Part shown: positions 5,469-5,652 of the stretch, piece after piece
Layout of the letters: each line of letters opens with the position of its first letter
Position numbering within the stretch: position 1 is the stretch's first letter
DNA from: Clostridiaceae bacterium
Lineage (GTDB): Bacteria > Bacillota > Clostridia > Acetivibrionales > DUMC01
Direction of reading: 5' to 3'
Length of the DNA: 5,652 nt
Assembly (NCBI GenBank): GCA_012512865.1
Contig: JAAZDH010000210.1
Span: 1 to 5,652, forward strand
Made by a program: the position numbers and the translations under genes
Notes under the pieces: generated by a model
Seen by the model: only the letters and a program-made list of their open reading frames with translations
Told to the model about the DNA's origin: nothing
Databases searched by the model: none

Positions 5469-5521
5469 AATCAAGTAAATCAAGTAATAATCATATAATC
5501 CCGTAACAATCAAACAATCAA
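5469..5521. repeat. AATCAA-type degenerate repeats upstream of rpmB
   Basis: AATCAAGTAA occurs at 5469-5478 and 5478-5487 (period 9), and AATCAA recurs at 5508-5513 and 5516-5521. On the minus strand these read TTGATT, so several resemble -35 hexamers. The repeats and the candidate rpmB promoters are therefore intertwined. Confidence 0.5.
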
Positions 5522-5522
5522 T

Positions 5523-5552
5523 ATAATAACACATGAATGGATATATAATCAA
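5523..5552 (-). promoter_or_regulatory. Candidate sigma-A-type promoter of rpmB
   Basis: On the minus strand TTGATT (5552-5547) and TATTAT (5528-5523) are separated by 18 bases, which would place the transcript start near 5516 and give a leader of about 110 bases. A second candidate, TTGATT (5521-5516) with TTATAT (5498-5493) and a 17-base spacer, would give a shorter leader that still contains both hairpins. The region is AT-rich, so chance matches are likely and I cannot choose between the two. Confidence 0.4.
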
Positions 5553-5600
5553 GATTTTTTATATATTCTTCGAAGGTAATTAACTGGCACATGTTTAAAA

Positions 5601-5648
5601 TGACTTCCATGGGGGCGCAAAAGTACTTCTATTAAACGTCAGAAGTCA
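5601..5648. repeat. Inverted repeat at the right edge
   Basis: TGACTTC (5601-5607) and GAAGTCA (5642-5648) are perfect 7-base arms around a 34-base interval. An alternative inner pairing exists on the same bases (AGAAGT at the ACTTCT-flanking positions 5621-5647). It may be an operator or leader of a gene beyond the window. Nothing ties it to rpmB. Confidence 0.3.
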
Positions 5649-5652
5649 ATTC

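Noticed and set aside
5587..5602. Sigma-54-like element TGGCAC near 5586
   Set aside because: The required GC of the -12 element is absent at the correct distance.

Overview
The window looks like chromosomal DNA from a low-to-moderate-GC Gram-positive bacterium of the class Clostridia. This is an inference. It rests on strong AGGAGG-type ribosome binding sites, GTG and TTG starts, frequent AGG/AGA arginine and ATA isoleucine codons, a membrane-anchored HtrA with a cytoplasmic N-terminus, and a short four-cysteine L28. No phage, plasmid or insertion-sequence gene is visible.

Layout. Three genes run rightward: a membrane-anchored HtrA/DegP-type serine protease (124-1470), an ADP-glucose glycogen synthase glgA (1592-3199) and endonuclease III nth (3269-3913). 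They are separated by 121 and 69 bases with no hairpin terminator between them, so they may be cotranscribed although their functions are unrelated (envelope protein quality control, glucan storage, base-excision repair). Two genes run leftward: a one-pass membrane protein of unknown function (4778-4020), convergent with nth, and ribosomal protein bL28 rpmB (5404-5216). A 437-base non-coding stretch separates these two, and about 250 bases upstream of rpmB hold its probable promoter and leader.

Two features are unusual. First, every intergenic gap examined contains degenerate short tandem repeats (periods of roughly 9 to 26 bases), each gap with a different unit. One array begins inside the 3' end of nth, and a separate 24-base repeat sits in frame inside glgA as six 8-residue units (residues 83-130). 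A local repeat-generating process seems to affect both spacers and a tolerant loop of a conserved enzyme. Second, the rpmB leader can form two mutually exclusive hairpins, one of which buries the Shine-Dalgarno sequence. That suggests control of L28 translation. The leftward membrane-protein gene also has a hairpin overlapping its Shine-Dalgarno sequence.

No complete new multi-gene system is visible. The strongest candidates for something undescribed are the rpmB leader, the glgA repeat insert, the widespread spacer repeats and a speculative 22-residue cationic peptide frame at 4902-4970.
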